In this document: positions 1 through 7,974 of the stretch, in pieces
Layout of the letters: every line of letters starts with the position of its first letter
How positions within the stretch are numbered: the stretch's first letter is position 1
NCBI RefSeq assembly: GCF_016429155.1
Contig: NZ_JAELUC010000008.1
Location: 16,406-80,405 of the forward strand
Source: Pedobacter sp. ASV12
GTDB taxonomy: Bacteria > Bacteroidota > Bacteroidia > Sphingobacteriales > Sphingobacteriaceae
Reading direction: 5' to 3'
DNA length: 64,000 bases
Notes under the pieces: model-generated
What the model saw: only the letters and a program-made list of their open reading frames with translations
Database searches by the model: none
Told to the model about the DNA's origin: nothing
Made by a program: the position numbers and the translations under genes

Positions 1-618
1 GAGCAGAGCGGCTTTGCGCTAAGCTATGAGCAGGAAGCCATCAATATCAGCAAACTGGATAAAGGCTGCCTTATTTTCAACACCGATAAAGAACAGGGCT
101 TTAAGGTAGCGGTTATAGACCAGACCAACCGCAGTGCCGAAGCCGTGTACTGGAAAGACGAATTTTTGAGGCTTAAGGTAAGGAATGATAACTACAGTCA
201 AACGCAAAATGTACTGGGCGTGTACAAAAACTTCATTACCGAAAAACTGGATGAGGAGTTTGAAGTAACCAAAACCGATAAGATCGATTTGCTAAACCGC
301 TCGATGAAGTATTTTAAGGAAAAGGAAAGCTTTGATATCGACGAGTTTGCCAACGAGGTAATTGCCAATCAAGAAGGGATAGCGCTTTTTAAAAGCTACA
401 AAAAAAGCTACGAAGAGGAGTTTGATGCTCCAATTGCCGATACTTTCGATATTTCTGATGCGGCAGTTAAAAAACAGGCCAAAGCATTCAAAAGTATTTT
501 AAAGCTCGATAAGAATTTCCACATCTATATCCACGGCAATAAAGAACTCATTGAAAAAGGCTTTGATGATGACCGCTCGATGAACTATTACAAGGTTTAT
601 TTTAGGGAAGAGCAATAG
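1..618 (+). CDS. Nucleoid-associated protein (NdpA/YejK-like family), C-terminal part
   Basis: The reading frame is open from the first base to the TAA at 616-618, giving 205 residues, so the start lies upstream of the window. The sequence resembles the 37-kDa nucleoid-associated protein family of Bacteroidota: a conserved stretch around CLIFNTDKEQGFKVAVID near the left edge and a C-terminal part rich in charged helices. Family members bind the nucleoid or DNA; in Bacteroidota the precise role is unknown. It stands alone, with about 140 bases of non-coding sequence before the next gene. Family assignment is from sequence pattern and is fairly secure; function is inferred from the family. Confidence 0.75.
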   Translation, partial: EQSGFALSYEQEAINISKLDKGCLIFNTDKEQGFKVAVIDQTNRSAEAVYWKDEFLRLKVRNDNYSQTQNVLGVYKNFITEKLDEEFEVTKTDKIDLLNRSMKYFKEKESFDIDEFANEVIANQEGIALFKSYKKSYEEEFDAPIADTFDISDAAVKKQAKAFKSILKLDKNFHIYIHGNKELIEKGFDDDRSMNYYKVYFREEQ

Positions 619-762
619 TCCGATCAGCACCCGATTGGGCCTGGTATCTGGCTCAAGTCAACTTAATTTCTTCATGATTGATTTGAGGCCGTTGGTTCCG
701 TTTCTTAAAAAGGAATAAATTTTCTTAAATTGCTGTAAGCTAATAACCAATACCAACTACTT

Positions 763-1113
763 ATGGCACTTAAAATCCTCAATTCGATCTTCATTCTTTT
801 TGCCTTATACATGGGCATCAAACAAGGCTTTGCCATGATCAATGGCAAACCAGAAATGCTTCAGCTATTTAACAAATTTAATGTGGGCAAAAACGGCGTA
901 CTGGTGCTGGGTGCCTTCACCGTCATCGGTGCTATCCTGGTCTTGTTTCCCAAGACATTTCTGTACGGCAACTTCATCACGGCTGCGGGCATTTTGTTTA
1001 TCATGGCGCTTGAGTTGAGCCATAAAGATCTGAAGGGGGCTGCGATTGAACTGCCTTTTCTACTGTTGTCGCTGGTTATCCTCTATCTGCAACATCCGCT
1101 GAGTAAATCCTAG
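763..1113 (+). CDS. Small DoxX-like membrane protein
   Basis: A 116-residue protein with four hydrophobic segments (about residues 5-22, 44-62, 68-85 and 93-110) and short polar loops, compatible with a four-helix inner-membrane protein of the DoxX-like superfamily. The YMGIKQGFAMINGKPEM segment after helix 1 fits the small DoxX-like group seen in Bacteroidota. No catalytic residues are visible and the function is unknown. It appears monocistronic: 144 bases separate it from the gene before, and a strong palindrome lies downstream at 1173-1210. Confidence 0.6.
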   Translation: MALKILNSIFILFALYMGIKQGFAMINGKPEMLQLFNKFNVGKNGVLVLGAFTVIGAILVLFPKTFLYGNFITAAGILFIMALELSHKDLKGAAIELPFLLLSLVILYLQHPLSKS

Positions 1114-1172
1114 TATTAAAGATCGCTTTTTTGCCGCAAAGAATCCAAAAGTATGCGCTAAGAAAGGAAAAA

Positions 1173-1210
1173 TTCGGCATGCCCTACACCCAGGTGTAGG
1201 GCATGCCGAA
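1173..1210. repeat. Perfect 18-bp inverted repeat (REP-like palindrome or terminator)
   Basis: Two 18-base arms (1173-1190 and 1193-1210) are exact reverse complements separated by only two bases; the arm core is GGCATGCCCTACACC. There is no T-run after it, so it is not a typical intrinsic terminator. It sits between the DoxX-like gene and the transporter. A weaker hairpin with the same GTGTAGG/CCTACAC ends is at 38202-38228. Confidence 0.8.
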
Positions 1211-1266
1211 GAGATGTCTCGAGAATGTTATGGTGTTTTAGTTTTCAAACACTTAGCTTTAAAGTT

Positions 1267-2793
1267 ATGATCCCAACCAAACCCAACAGTATTTTTAAAG
1301 TAATCGGTGCCTCTTCTTTAGGGACGCTGATCGAATGGTACGACTTTTATATTTTCGGCAGTTTGGCCAGCATTATCGGGGCGCAGCTTTTTCCGGCCGA
1401 TGCCGGGGCTTCGGCTTTGATCAATACCTTGGCCATTTTTGCGGCGGGTTTTATTGTTAGGCCTTTTGGTGCCCTGGTGTTTGGCCGTCTGGGCGATTTA
1501 ATTGGCCGTAAACACACGTTCCTGCTCACATTGGTACTCATGGGTGGCTCTACCTTTTTAATCGGCCTTATCCCTTCTTATTCGAGTATTGGTTACGCCG
1601 CGCCAATTTTGGTGCTGGTACTGCGCCTTATTCAGGGCTTGGCTTTGGGAGGCGAGTACGGTGGCGCGGCCACTTATGTAGCCGAGCATGCGCCAAAAGG
1701 CAGGAGAGGCTTTTTTACCAGTTGGATCCAAACTACCGCCACTTTGGGCCTGTTTCTTTCCTTAGGGATTATTGTGCTTGCCAAAAACCTGATTGGTGCT
1801 TCGGCCTTTGCCGACTGGGGCTGGCGCATTCCTTTTCTGCTTTCTATCTTGCTGGTAGGTGTTTCCATCTACATCCGCTTAAAAATGCACGAATCGCCGA
1901 TGTTTGCCAAACTTAAAACGGAGGGTAGGATTTCTAAAAATCCGCTGAAGGAAAGTTTTAGCAAGAAAGCCAATTTTAAAATGGTTTTGCTGGCCTTATT
2001 TGGCGCTACGATGGGCCAAGGTGTTATTTGGTATACGGGCCAGTTTTATGCACAGTCTTTCATCGAAAATACCTGTAAGGTCGATTTTAATGATTCTCGC
2101 TATATTTTGCTCTGGGCCATTGCCTTTGCCACACCCTTCTTTGTGGTGTTTGGTGCATGGAGCGATAAGGTTGGGCGCAAATGGATTATGCTGGGAGGCA
2201 TGTTGCTGGGTATTGTTTTTTACCGGCCCATTTATCAGGTATTTTTAGACAAAACAGACCTGAGCCAATTGCAGCCGGCAGAGATCAAGGATGTTGCCGC
2301 GCCGGTTATTACCAAAACGCCCCTGCACACAGCCGGCGATACGCTGGTGAATACAAGTACCAAAATCACTTTATTAAACGGAAGTACTTTTAACAAGCTG
2401 CAGGTTGATACGGTGTATGCCGATCAGCGCAAGCCCATTGGCCATGCCAAGGAAGTTTTGAAAGACAAGATACTCACTTCGGGCACTTTTTGGCTGTTTG
2501 TGGCCTTGGTTTTCTTTCAGGTAATTTTGGTTACGATGGTGTATGGGCCAATCGCCGCCTTTTTGGTGGAACTGTTCCCCACCCAAATCAGGTATACCTC
2601 CATGTCGTTGCCATACCACGTGGGCAATGGTGTTTTTGGTGGTTTGGTTCCCTTTATAGCCACCTTGATTGCCAGTTTTGCAGGAGCGACGCCACTTTCC
2701 GGACTTTGGTATCCCATTGGTATCGCCACGCTCAGTTTTATAATCGGCGCTGTTTATTTAGCTAATCAAACCGACGAAAACATTAACGATTAA
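1267..2793 (+). CDS. MFS transporter, metabolite:H+ symporter (MHS) type
   Basis: A 508-residue inner-membrane transporter. The N-terminus (SSLGTLIEWYDFYIFGSLAS) and the loop GRLGDLIGRKHTF between helices 2 and 3 are hallmarks of the MHS branch of the major facilitator superfamily, which includes ShiA, ProP and KgtP and imports small organic acids or osmolytes with protons. Unusually, about 75 mostly hydrophilic residues (roughly 323-400) split the C-terminal half. The substrate cannot be read from sequence. I chose ATG 1267, not the in-frame ATG at 1225, because the conserved region begins right after it. The stop is followed three bases later by the next gene, so the two are probably translationally coupled. 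Confidence 0.85.
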   Translation: MIPTKPNSIFKVIGASSLGTLIEWYDFYIFGSLASIIGAQLFPADAGASALINTLAIFAAGFIVRPFGALVFGRLGDLIGRKHTFLLTLVLMGGSTFLIGLIPSYSSIGYAAPILVLVLRLIQGLALGGEYGGAATYVAEHAPKGRRGFFTSWIQTTATLGLFLSLGIIVLAKNLIGASAFADWGWRIPFLLSILLVGVSIYIRLKMHESPMFAKLKTEGRISKNPLKESFSKKANFKMVLLALFGATMGQGVIWYTGQFYAQSFIENTCKVDFNDSRYILLWAIAFATPFFVVFGAWSDKVGRKWIMLGGMLLGIVFYRPIYQVFLDKTDLSQLQPAEIKDVAAPVITKTPLHTAGDTLVNTSTKITLLNGSTFNKLQVDTVYADQRKPIGHAKEVLKDKILTSGTFWLFVALVFFQVILVTMVYGPIAAFLVELFPTQIRYTSMSLPYHVGNGVFGGLVPFIATLIASFAGATPLSGLWYPIGIATLSFIIGAVYLANQTDENIND

Positions 2794-2796
2794 ACC

Positions 2797-3048
2797 ATGA
2801 AAGCATTAAAAAAAATATTAGGCATCTTTTGGATTGTTTTAGGGCCTTTAGCGGTGGGCTTAATGGCTTGGCAGGCTTGGGATAAGATTAGCCATGCCGA
2901 ACCGGGAATGGCGCAAACCAATACAGCACTACAATGGGGCATCATTCTGCTCATCTTCATTCCGATAGCCATTGGCCTGGTTATATTTGGTAGGTATGCC
3001 TTAATGGGGGAGTATGATAAGCTGCCCGAAAATTCGGAAGAAAGATGA
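2797..3048 (+). CDS. Small two-helix membrane protein, likely partner of the transporter
   Basis: An 83-residue protein with two hydrophobic helices (about residues 5-26 and 45-65) and a charged C-terminus. It starts three bases after the MHS transporter stop and overlaps the next gene by four bases (ATGA), so it is co-transcribed and probably co-translated with both. Small proteins of this kind are often found beside MHS transporters in Bacteroidota; I recall a DUF name (DUF6814) but cannot verify it. A role as accessory or stability subunit of the transporter is inferred from position only. Confidence 0.65.
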   Translation: MKALKKILGIFWIVLGPLAVGLMAWQAWDKISHAEPGMAQTNTALQWGIILLIFIPIAIGLVIFGRYALMGEYDKLPENSEER

Positions 3049-3284
3049 GCATCGATCGGGTCAAAACTAGCGTGATTTTTATGGCTTTTCTTTTGTTAAT
3101 GAGCTGTCAGCTGAAACGAGAGGCAAGGCCATATCAACTAACCAAGCGAGACAAAAAGATATTGGAAGAACTAAAAAAAGAAACCGCAAAAGACGATTCC
3201 ATACAACAGGCGAGATTAAAAGATCCAGACTATTTGGATTATGTAAAAAAGACTAATGCAGAAAACCAACCCGTTAAAAACTAA
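3045..3284 (+). CDS. Small lipoprotein
   Basis: A 79-residue protein with an N-terminal hydrophobic signal ending in the lipobox LLMSC (Cys about residue 21), followed by a Lys/Glu-rich, probably helical, mature part of about 58 residues. It should be lipidated and anchored to a membrane, facing the periplasm. It overlaps the preceding membrane-protein gene by four bases, so it is the third member of the transporter operon. No family recognised. It ends six bases before the converging bestrophin gene. Confidence 0.6.
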   Translation: MSIDRVKTSVIFMAFLLLMSCQLKREARPYQLTKRDKKILEELKKETAKDDSIQQARLKDPDYLDYVKKTNAENQPVKN

Positions 3285-3289
3285 CGGAT

Positions 3290-4186
3290 TTATAGCACGT
3301 ACTCGTCGTTGATGGGCATTACCGGAGCTGGAACTTCTTCTTCGCCCAGCATCTGCAACAGGTTGATTTCGATGGTACGGGTAATCTGGTTGAGCGGTAC
3401 GCCCGACGAGTTGTTTTCGAAAGGATCGATCAGGCTCATGCCGTTGATTTGCGTCGACACGAATACAAAGCCTACCAACCAACCCATAAAAATGGCCCAC
3501 CAGCCCATATCCTGGCTAATCACCAGCGTAAACGAAACTACAAACAGCCAAATAAATACCTTGGTTAAATAGCTGTAGGTGGTTGGAAAAACAGTGTTTT
3601 TGATGCGTTCGCACATGCCCATTTCATCACTGAATTTGATGAGCAGGTTGTTGATGTCGAGAAACTTGAAGCCATCTAGCTGGCTGGTGTATAATTTTTC
3701 GAGGTCTTTGGCCTGGTTATGCAGAATGGCGTTGTGCACATTGCGCTGTTTTTCTACCTGTAGCTGCTCGTCTTCGCTTAAATACTTGATGTAGATAAGG
3801 TCTTTCGTGCTTCTCAAGTTGGCTTTAAGGGCATACAAAAAGGCAATATGTCGTAAAATCATGCGCCTAACCACTTCGTCGTTAGTTGGGTTTCTGGGGA
3901 CGTAGCTCAGCAGGCTTCGGGCAAACGACCTCGAATCGTTTACCAGTCCGCCCCAAATTTTGCGGGCTTCCCACCAGCGGTCGTAGGCCTGGTTATTGTT
4001 AAAGCCGATAAAGAAGGCAATGGCCGTACCCAAAACACCGGGAATGATGGTAGGGACGATAAAATGATGTGCAATAAGGTATTCGTGTGCCAAAAAAGCC
4101 ACGGTACAGGAAACAATCATGATCAGGTCAACCTGCCAAGTGTTTCTGATAATTCTGCTTAAACGGATGTTTTTTACGATGAGCAT
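3290..4186 (-). CDS. Bestrophin family (YneE-like) membrane protein
   Basis: A 298-residue bestrophin/UPF0187 protein. Bacterial bestrophins form pentameric ion channels in the inner membrane. Visible features are the N-terminal hydrophobic pair after LIVKNIRLSRIIRNTW, the conserved segment FFIGFNNNQAYDRWWEARKI, and a second hydrophobic pair around residues 205-245 followed by DPFENNSSGVPLNQ, the family's C-terminal signature. Length is normal. It is convergent with the lipoprotein gene and has 44 bases to the rlmI-like gene upstream. Family assignment is firm; ion selectivity cannot be predicted. Confidence 0.88.
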   Translation of the reverse strand: MLIVKNIRLSRIIRNTWQVDLIMIVSCTVAFLAHEYLIAHHFIVPTIIPGVLGTAIAFFIGFNNNQAYDRWWEARKIWGGLVNDSRSFARSLLSYVPRNPTNDEVVRRMILRHIAFLYALKANLRSTKDLIYIKYLSEDEQLQVEKQRNVHNAILHNQAKDLEKLYTSQLDGFKFLDINNLLIKFSDEMGMCERIKNTVFPTTYSYLTKVFIWLFVVSFTLVISQDMGWWAIFMGWLVGFVFVSTQINGMSLIDPFENNSSGVPLNQITRTIEINLLQMLGEEEVPAPVMPINDEYVL

Positions 4187-4230
4187 AGCCAGATGTGTAT
4201 TAAACTAATTTAAGCAGATTTTTTGTCAAA

Positions 4231-5418
4231 TTAAACAATCCTGAGCAACAAGCCTTTTAAATATTCGCCTTCTGGAAACGACAAGCGGACCGGATGGTCT
4301 TCGGGTTGGCTAAACTGTCTGATTACCTGTACCTCCTTACCGGCATCTAGGGCCGCCCAGGCAATAATCTGTTTAAAGGTTTCGATGTCCACCGCTCCCG
4401 AGCAAGAGAAAGTAGCCAATAAGCCGCCACTTTCCAAAAGCAGCAGGCCCAGGCGGTTCAGGTCTTTGTAGGCCCGTGCGGCACGGTCAAGGGCCGAGCG
4501 CGAAGGCGCATATTTCGGCGGATCGAGCACCACGATGTCGAATTTCTTTCCTTCATCTTTAAAGGCGCGCAGCTGTTTGTTGACGTCGGATTGGATGGCG
4601 GTGTGTATCTGATGGTCAAATTGGTTGAGCTCGATATTCTGCTTGAGGGTTTCGATAGCCAGGGCCGAACTATCTACACTGGTTACCTGAGCAGCGCCCT
4701 GCAGCAAGGCATTGAGGCTAAATCCGCCACTGTAGCTGAAGCAGTCGAGCACGGTTTTGCCTTTGGCATAGCTGGCCAGCAATTGACGGTTGTCTCGCTG
4801 GTCGCAATAAAAACCCGATTTCTGTCCTTCGACGATGTTGATATGGTAAGTAATTCCGTTTTCCTTTACTTCGATGAAAGTGGCTGGCGCTTCTCCCCAA
4901 AGCAAGCCGTTTTCGGCGGTAATGCCTTCGTGTGTACGTGCAGTAGCATCGCTGCGGTCGAAAATGCCTTTCGGATTTAAAGCTTCACAAAGGGCTTCGA
5001 TAATCACGTCTTTGGCTTTTTCAATACCCGTACTCAAAATCTGTACCGACAAAAAATCGGCATATTTATCTACAATGAGGCCTGGCAAAAAATCGGCTTC
5101 GCTAAAAATCAGGCGATAGGCATTGGTGTTTTCCTTTTGCAACAAGTGCGCCCTGGCTTGTATGGCCTGGTTGATTTTTTGGCCATACCATGCTTTGTTA
5201 ATGGCTTGTTCTTCGTTCCATTCGATCAAACGGACAGCCACCCGCGACTGGTCGTTGAAATAGCCATAAGCTAAAAATTCGTTGTGCGAATCGAGCACTT
5301 TTACCACGTCGCCGTTTTTGGGATCGCCCTTTACTTTTTCCAACGCTCCAGAAAATACCCAGGGATGACGCTGTAAAACCGCTTTTTCTTTTCCCTTTTT
5401 TAACTTGATTTCAACCAT
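4231..5418 (-). CDS. rlmI: Class I rRNA methyltransferase, RlmI-like (m5C of 23S rRNA)
   Basis: A 395-residue protein with the RlmI/RlmK layout: an N-terminal PUA domain (about residues 1-75), a central EEHEE-like region, and a C-terminal SAM-dependent methyltransferase domain. The methyltransferase motifs are visible: VLDCFSYSGGFSLNAL (SAM binding), VVLDPPKYAPS (the NPPY-like catalytic loop) and ATFSCSGAVD, whose Cys fits the catalytic position of m5C enzymes. In E. coli RlmI methylates C1962 of 23S rRNA; the same target is inferred. Its start is divergent from the csaA gene, with about 110 bases between them. Confidence 0.88.
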   Translation of the reverse strand: MVEIKLKKGKEKAVLQRHPWVFSGALEKVKGDPKNGDVVKVLDSHNEFLAYGYFNDQSRVAVRLIEWNEEQAINKAWYGQKINQAIQARAHLLQKENTNAYRLIFSEADFLPGLIVDKYADFLSVQILSTGIEKAKDVIIEALCEALNPKGIFDRSDATARTHEGITAENGLLWGEAPATFIEVKENGITYHINIVEGQKSGFYCDQRDNRQLLASYAKGKTVLDCFSYSGGFSLNALLQGAAQVTSVDSSALAIETLKQNIELNQFDHQIHTAIQSDVNKQLRAFKDEGKKFDIVVLDPPKYAPSRSALDRAARAYKDLNRLGLLLLESGGLLATFSCSGAVDIETFKQIIAWAALDAGKEVQVIRQFSQPEDHPVRLSFPEGEYLKGLLLRIV

Positions 5419-5526
5419 GTTGCAAAGGTACTAAACCCTTTGGCTAACCGCAAAGCGCACCAGCATTTTCACAAAACCTATGCCGGCCAGTTTGTGGTTA
5501 AGGGGGCTAAATTGTACTTTTACTGC

Positions 5527-5862
5527 ATGGAAGAAATAACCTGGAACGATTTTGAAAAAGTAGAATTACGCGTAGGGACCATTTTGGAGGCATTCGATTT
5601 TCCGGAAGCCCGGAAGCCGGCTTTTAAGGTAAAGGTTGATTTTGGCGAATTTGGCATCAAAATGAGCAGTGCCCAAATTACCAAACATTACACCAAGGAA
5701 GAACTGGTGGGCCGCCAGCTTGTGGGAGTAATCAATTTTCCAAAAAAGCAGATTGGCAAGTTCATGAGCGAATTTTTGGTCACTGGTTTTGCTGATGAAA
5801 ACGGAGATATCGTATTGGCCAGCGTGGCCAGCAAGGTGCCCAATGGCAGCAAACTGATCTGA
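5527..5862 (+). CDS. csaA: tRNA-binding domain protein CsaA
   Basis: A 111-residue single-domain OB-fold protein of the CsaA/EMAP-II/Trbp111 tRNA-binding family. The sequence MEEITWNDFEKVELRVGTI followed by PEARKPAFKVKVDFGEFG and the C-terminal VPNGSKL is characteristic. CsaA has been described as an export-related chaperone and binds tRNA; the cell role here is inferred. I start it at ATG 5527 rather than the in-frame ATG at 5440, because the family is about 110 residues long and the first 29 codons of the longer frame resemble nothing. The tadA gene follows 50 bases downstream. Confidence 0.88.
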   Translation: MEEITWNDFEKVELRVGTILEAFDFPEARKPAFKVKVDFGEFGIKMSSAQITKHYTKEELVGRQLVGVINFPKKQIGKFMSEFLVTGFADENGDIVLASVASKVPNGSKLI

Positions 5863-5912
5863 TGAGGTTAAATTAAACAAACGCAACTCGTCAATCTAAA
5901 ATCTACAATGAA

Positions 5913-6386
5913 ATGAGCTATTACAATTTCGAAGAAGGCCAAAATCCAGAACAGGCCGATGAGCATTTTATGCGCCTGGCCCTGAACGAGGCCAAAAAAG
6001 CCTATGATGCCGAAGAAATTCCGATTGGAGCCCTTGTGGTGAGCCATGGTAAGATCATCGGCCGGGGTTATAACCTTACCGAACAGCTGAACGATGTGAC
6101 GGCACATGCCGAAATGCAGGCCTTTACGGCCGCCGCACAAACCCTCGGCGGCAAATATTTAAAGGACTGTACGCTGTACGTCACCATTGAACCCTGTGTC
6201 ATGTGCGCCGGTGCCAGTTATTGGACTCAGATTAGCCGCATCGTCTTTGGCGCGCACGAGGAAAAGCGCGGCTTTACGCGTATTGGACAAAACCTTTTGC
6301 ATCCTAAAACGTTATTGAAAGGCGGTGTTTTGGCCGAAGAATGCGGTCAACTGATGACGGATTTCTTCAAAAACAAGCGCAAATAA
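5913..6386 (+). CDS. tadA: tRNA-adenosine deaminase TadA / nucleoside deaminase
   Basis: A 157-residue cytidine/deoxycytidylate deaminase-fold protein. The zinc site is complete: His65 and catalytic Glu67 in HAEMQAF, and Cys95 and Cys98 in PCVMC. Size and the Bacteroidota N-terminal extension (YYNFEEGQNPEQADEHFM) match TadA, which converts A34 to inosine in tRNA-Arg(ACG). Guanine deaminase-like relatives share these motifs, so the substrate is inferred, but an essential TadA is expected. It follows csaA in the same direction. Confidence 0.85.
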   Translation: MSYYNFEEGQNPEQADEHFMRLALNEAKKAYDAEEIPIGALVVSHGKIIGRGYNLTEQLNDVTAHAEMQAFTAAAQTLGGKYLKDCTLYVTIEPCVMCAGASYWTQISRIVFGAHEEKRGFTRIGQNLLHPKTLLKGGVLAEECGQLMTDFFKNKRK

Positions 6387-6399
6387 AGTTGACAAACAA

Positions 6400-6433
6400 T
6401 TGAATAAAACTTAACCTTTCTCTGTTATATTTG
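6400..6433 (+). promoter_or_regulatory. Putative promoter of the superoxide dismutase gene
   Basis: A TATATTTG box at 6426-6433 matches the Bacteroidota -7 consensus TAnnTTTG. A TTG at 6400-6402 could be the -33 element, but the 23-base spacer is longer than the usual 18-21. Transcription would start about 30 bases before ATG 6469. Confidence 0.45.
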
Positions 6434-6468
6434 TACAGTAACAATTTTTAAACTTAAATATATACATT

Positions 6469-7077
6469 ATGGCTTTTGAATTACCTGCGTTAGCATACGC
6501 AACCGACGCATTAGAACCACATATTGATAAATTGACCATGGAAATCCACCATGGCAAACATCACCAAGCTTATGTTACCAACCTGAACAAAGCTTTGGAA
6601 GGTAAGCCTGAGGCAAATTCGAACATCGAAGATATCATCAAAAATATTTCAAAATTCCCAATGGCGGTTCGCAACAATGGTGGCGGCCACTTTAACCACA
6701 CGCTGTTCTGGACGGTTCTAGGCCCTAACAAAGGCGGTGAGCCAACCGGCGATTTGGCAAAAGCCATTAATGAGGCTTTCGGTTCTTTTGCCGATTTCAA
6801 GACCAAAATCCAGGATGCCGGCGCTACCCGTTTCGGTTCGGGCTGGGCTTGGCTATCGGTAGGTGCCGACAAAAAATTGGTGATTTCTTCAACGCCTAAC
6901 CAAGACAATCCATTGATGGATATTGCCGAAGTAAAAGGTACGCCGATTTTCGGTATCGACGTTTGGGAGCACGCCTACTATTTGAAATACCAAAACAAGC
7001 GCCCTGATTACCTAGCGGCGATCTGGAATGTGGTAAACTGGGATGCCGTTGCCGAGCGTTACAAAAAAGCACTTTAA
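6469..7077 (+). CDS. sodA: Superoxide dismutase, Mn-type of the Fe/Mn family
   Basis: A 202-residue cytoplasmic enzyme that converts superoxide to peroxide and oxygen. Metal ligands are visible: His27 (in EIHHGKHH), His77 (in [11 protein letters not shown]), Asp164 and His168 (in DVWEHAYY). The GGGH motif before His77 and Gln145 in PNQDNPL are the arrangement typical of Mn enzymes; Fe enzymes usually place the Gln near the second His. Cambialistic activity cannot be excluded. It has its own promoter and a terminator at 7101-7127. The peroxide regulator OxyR is encoded 0.9 kb downstream. Confidence 0.92.
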   Translation: MAFELPALAYATDALEPHIDKLTMEIHHGKHHQAYVTNLNKALEGKPEANSNIEDIIKNISKFPMAVRNNGGGHFNHTLFWTVLGPNKGGEPTGDLAKAINEAFGSFADFKTKIQDAGATRFGSGWAWLSVGADKKLVISSTPNQDNPLMDIAEVKGTPIFGIDVWEHAYYLKYQNKRPDYLAAIWNVVNWDAVAERYKKAL

Positions 7078-7100
7078 TCGCAAAATCGCTTATCATTTTA

Positions 7101-7127
7101 AAAGCCAGGTTAGCCTGGCTTTTTTTG
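7101..7127 (+). terminator. Intrinsic terminator of the superoxide dismutase gene
   Basis: Hairpin AAGCCAGG-TTAG-CCTGGCTT followed directly by a run of T, located 24 bases after the stop codon of the dismutase gene. Confidence 0.85.
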
Positions 7128-7156
7128 TTTTGCGGATTATTTTATAAATTGCGGCT

Positions 7157-7600
7157 ATGAAGAAATGGATGGTAATGCTTGTTTTAGTGCTGGGCGTGGC
7201 GTTTGCAGGCAAGGCACAAAAGGTTCCTACAGCAGAAGAACTGGCGAAAAAAAACATCGAAGAACTGGATAAACGCCTTAAGCTGAGCCCAACGCAGAGA
7301 AGCGTGGTGTATAACTATGCCTATGAATTGGCCAAAGAACAGCTGGCTTTGTACAAAAAGCAGCAGGCAGGTACTTATAAAGACGAAGACGAGACCAAAT
7401 TCTATAAAGTTCAGAACGAACTTAACAAAAATATCAAAGCCGTATTGAAGCCTGAGCAGCTAACCGAATACAACCTGATTGTAGAGGAGCGCCTGAGCGG
7501 TATTGATCCAAATGCCAAGAAAAAGAAAAAGAAAAAAGGCGAAGAAGAAGATAAAGTTGTGGGCATAGAGGGCTTGAAAAGCGGCAGCAACAACCCATAA
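7157..7600 (+). CDS. Secreted protein of unknown function with lysine-rich tail
   Basis: A 147-residue protein with a clear Sec signal peptide (MKKWMVMLVLVLGVAFAGKA, cleavage after about residue 20). The mature part is helical and charged: an LKLSPTQRSVVYNYAYELAKEQL helix, then VLKPEQLTEYN, a pattern seen in Bacteroidota periplasmic proteins with Spy/CpxP-like sequence, and a late stretch of seven lysines followed by acidic residues. No domain is firmly recognised. It lies two bases before the DUF2784 gene, so the two form an operon. Confidence 0.6.
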   Translation: MKKWMVMLVLVLGVAFAGKAQKVPTAEELAKKNIEELDKRLKLSPTQRSVVYNYAYELAKEQLALYKKQQAGTYKDEDETKFYKVQNELNKNIKAVLKPEQLTEYNLIVEERLSGIDPNAKKKKKKKGEEEDKVVGIEGLKSGSNNP

Positions 7601-7602
7601 GC

Positions 7603-7974
7603 ATGCTCAAAGCCTTAGATGCTTTTCTAACTTTTGTACACCTTTTTATTATTGGCTTTAACCTGTTTGGCTGGATCTGGCCAAAAACACGCAGGCTGCA
7701 CTTTTGGTTTGCCATGCTTACCCTGGGCTGTTGGACAGTGCTAGGCATTTGGTTTGGTTTGGGCTATTGCCCTGTTACCGATTGGCAATGGAGTGTAAAA
7801 AAACAGTTGGGCGAACAGAACCTGCCCGCTTCCTTTATTAAATATCTTGCCGACCAAGCTACTGGCGTCAATTTCAGTCCTACGCTGATTGATGTGCTTA
7901 CCTTGGGCCTTTTTCTAATTGCGATAGCCATTTCGGTTAGGCTGAATTTCTTTAGCAGGAAACCAGGGAATTAA
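7603..7974 (+). CDS. DUF2784 family membrane protein
   Basis: A 123-residue protein with three or four hydrophobic segments. The conserved motif LGYCPVTDWQWSVKKQLGE between helices, with a Cys-Pro and Asp-Trp pair, is the signature of the DUF2784 family, whose function is unknown. It starts two bases after the stop of the secreted-protein gene and ends overlapping, tail to tail, the oxyR gene on the other strand (shared bases 7971-7974). Family assignment is from motif recognition. Confidence 0.75.
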   Translation: MLKALDAFLTFVHLFIIGFNLFGWIWPKTRRLHFWFAMLTLGCWTVLGIWFGLGYCPVTDWQWSVKKQLGEQNLPASFIKYLADQATGVNFSPTLIDVLTLGLFLIAIAISVRLNFFSRKPGN

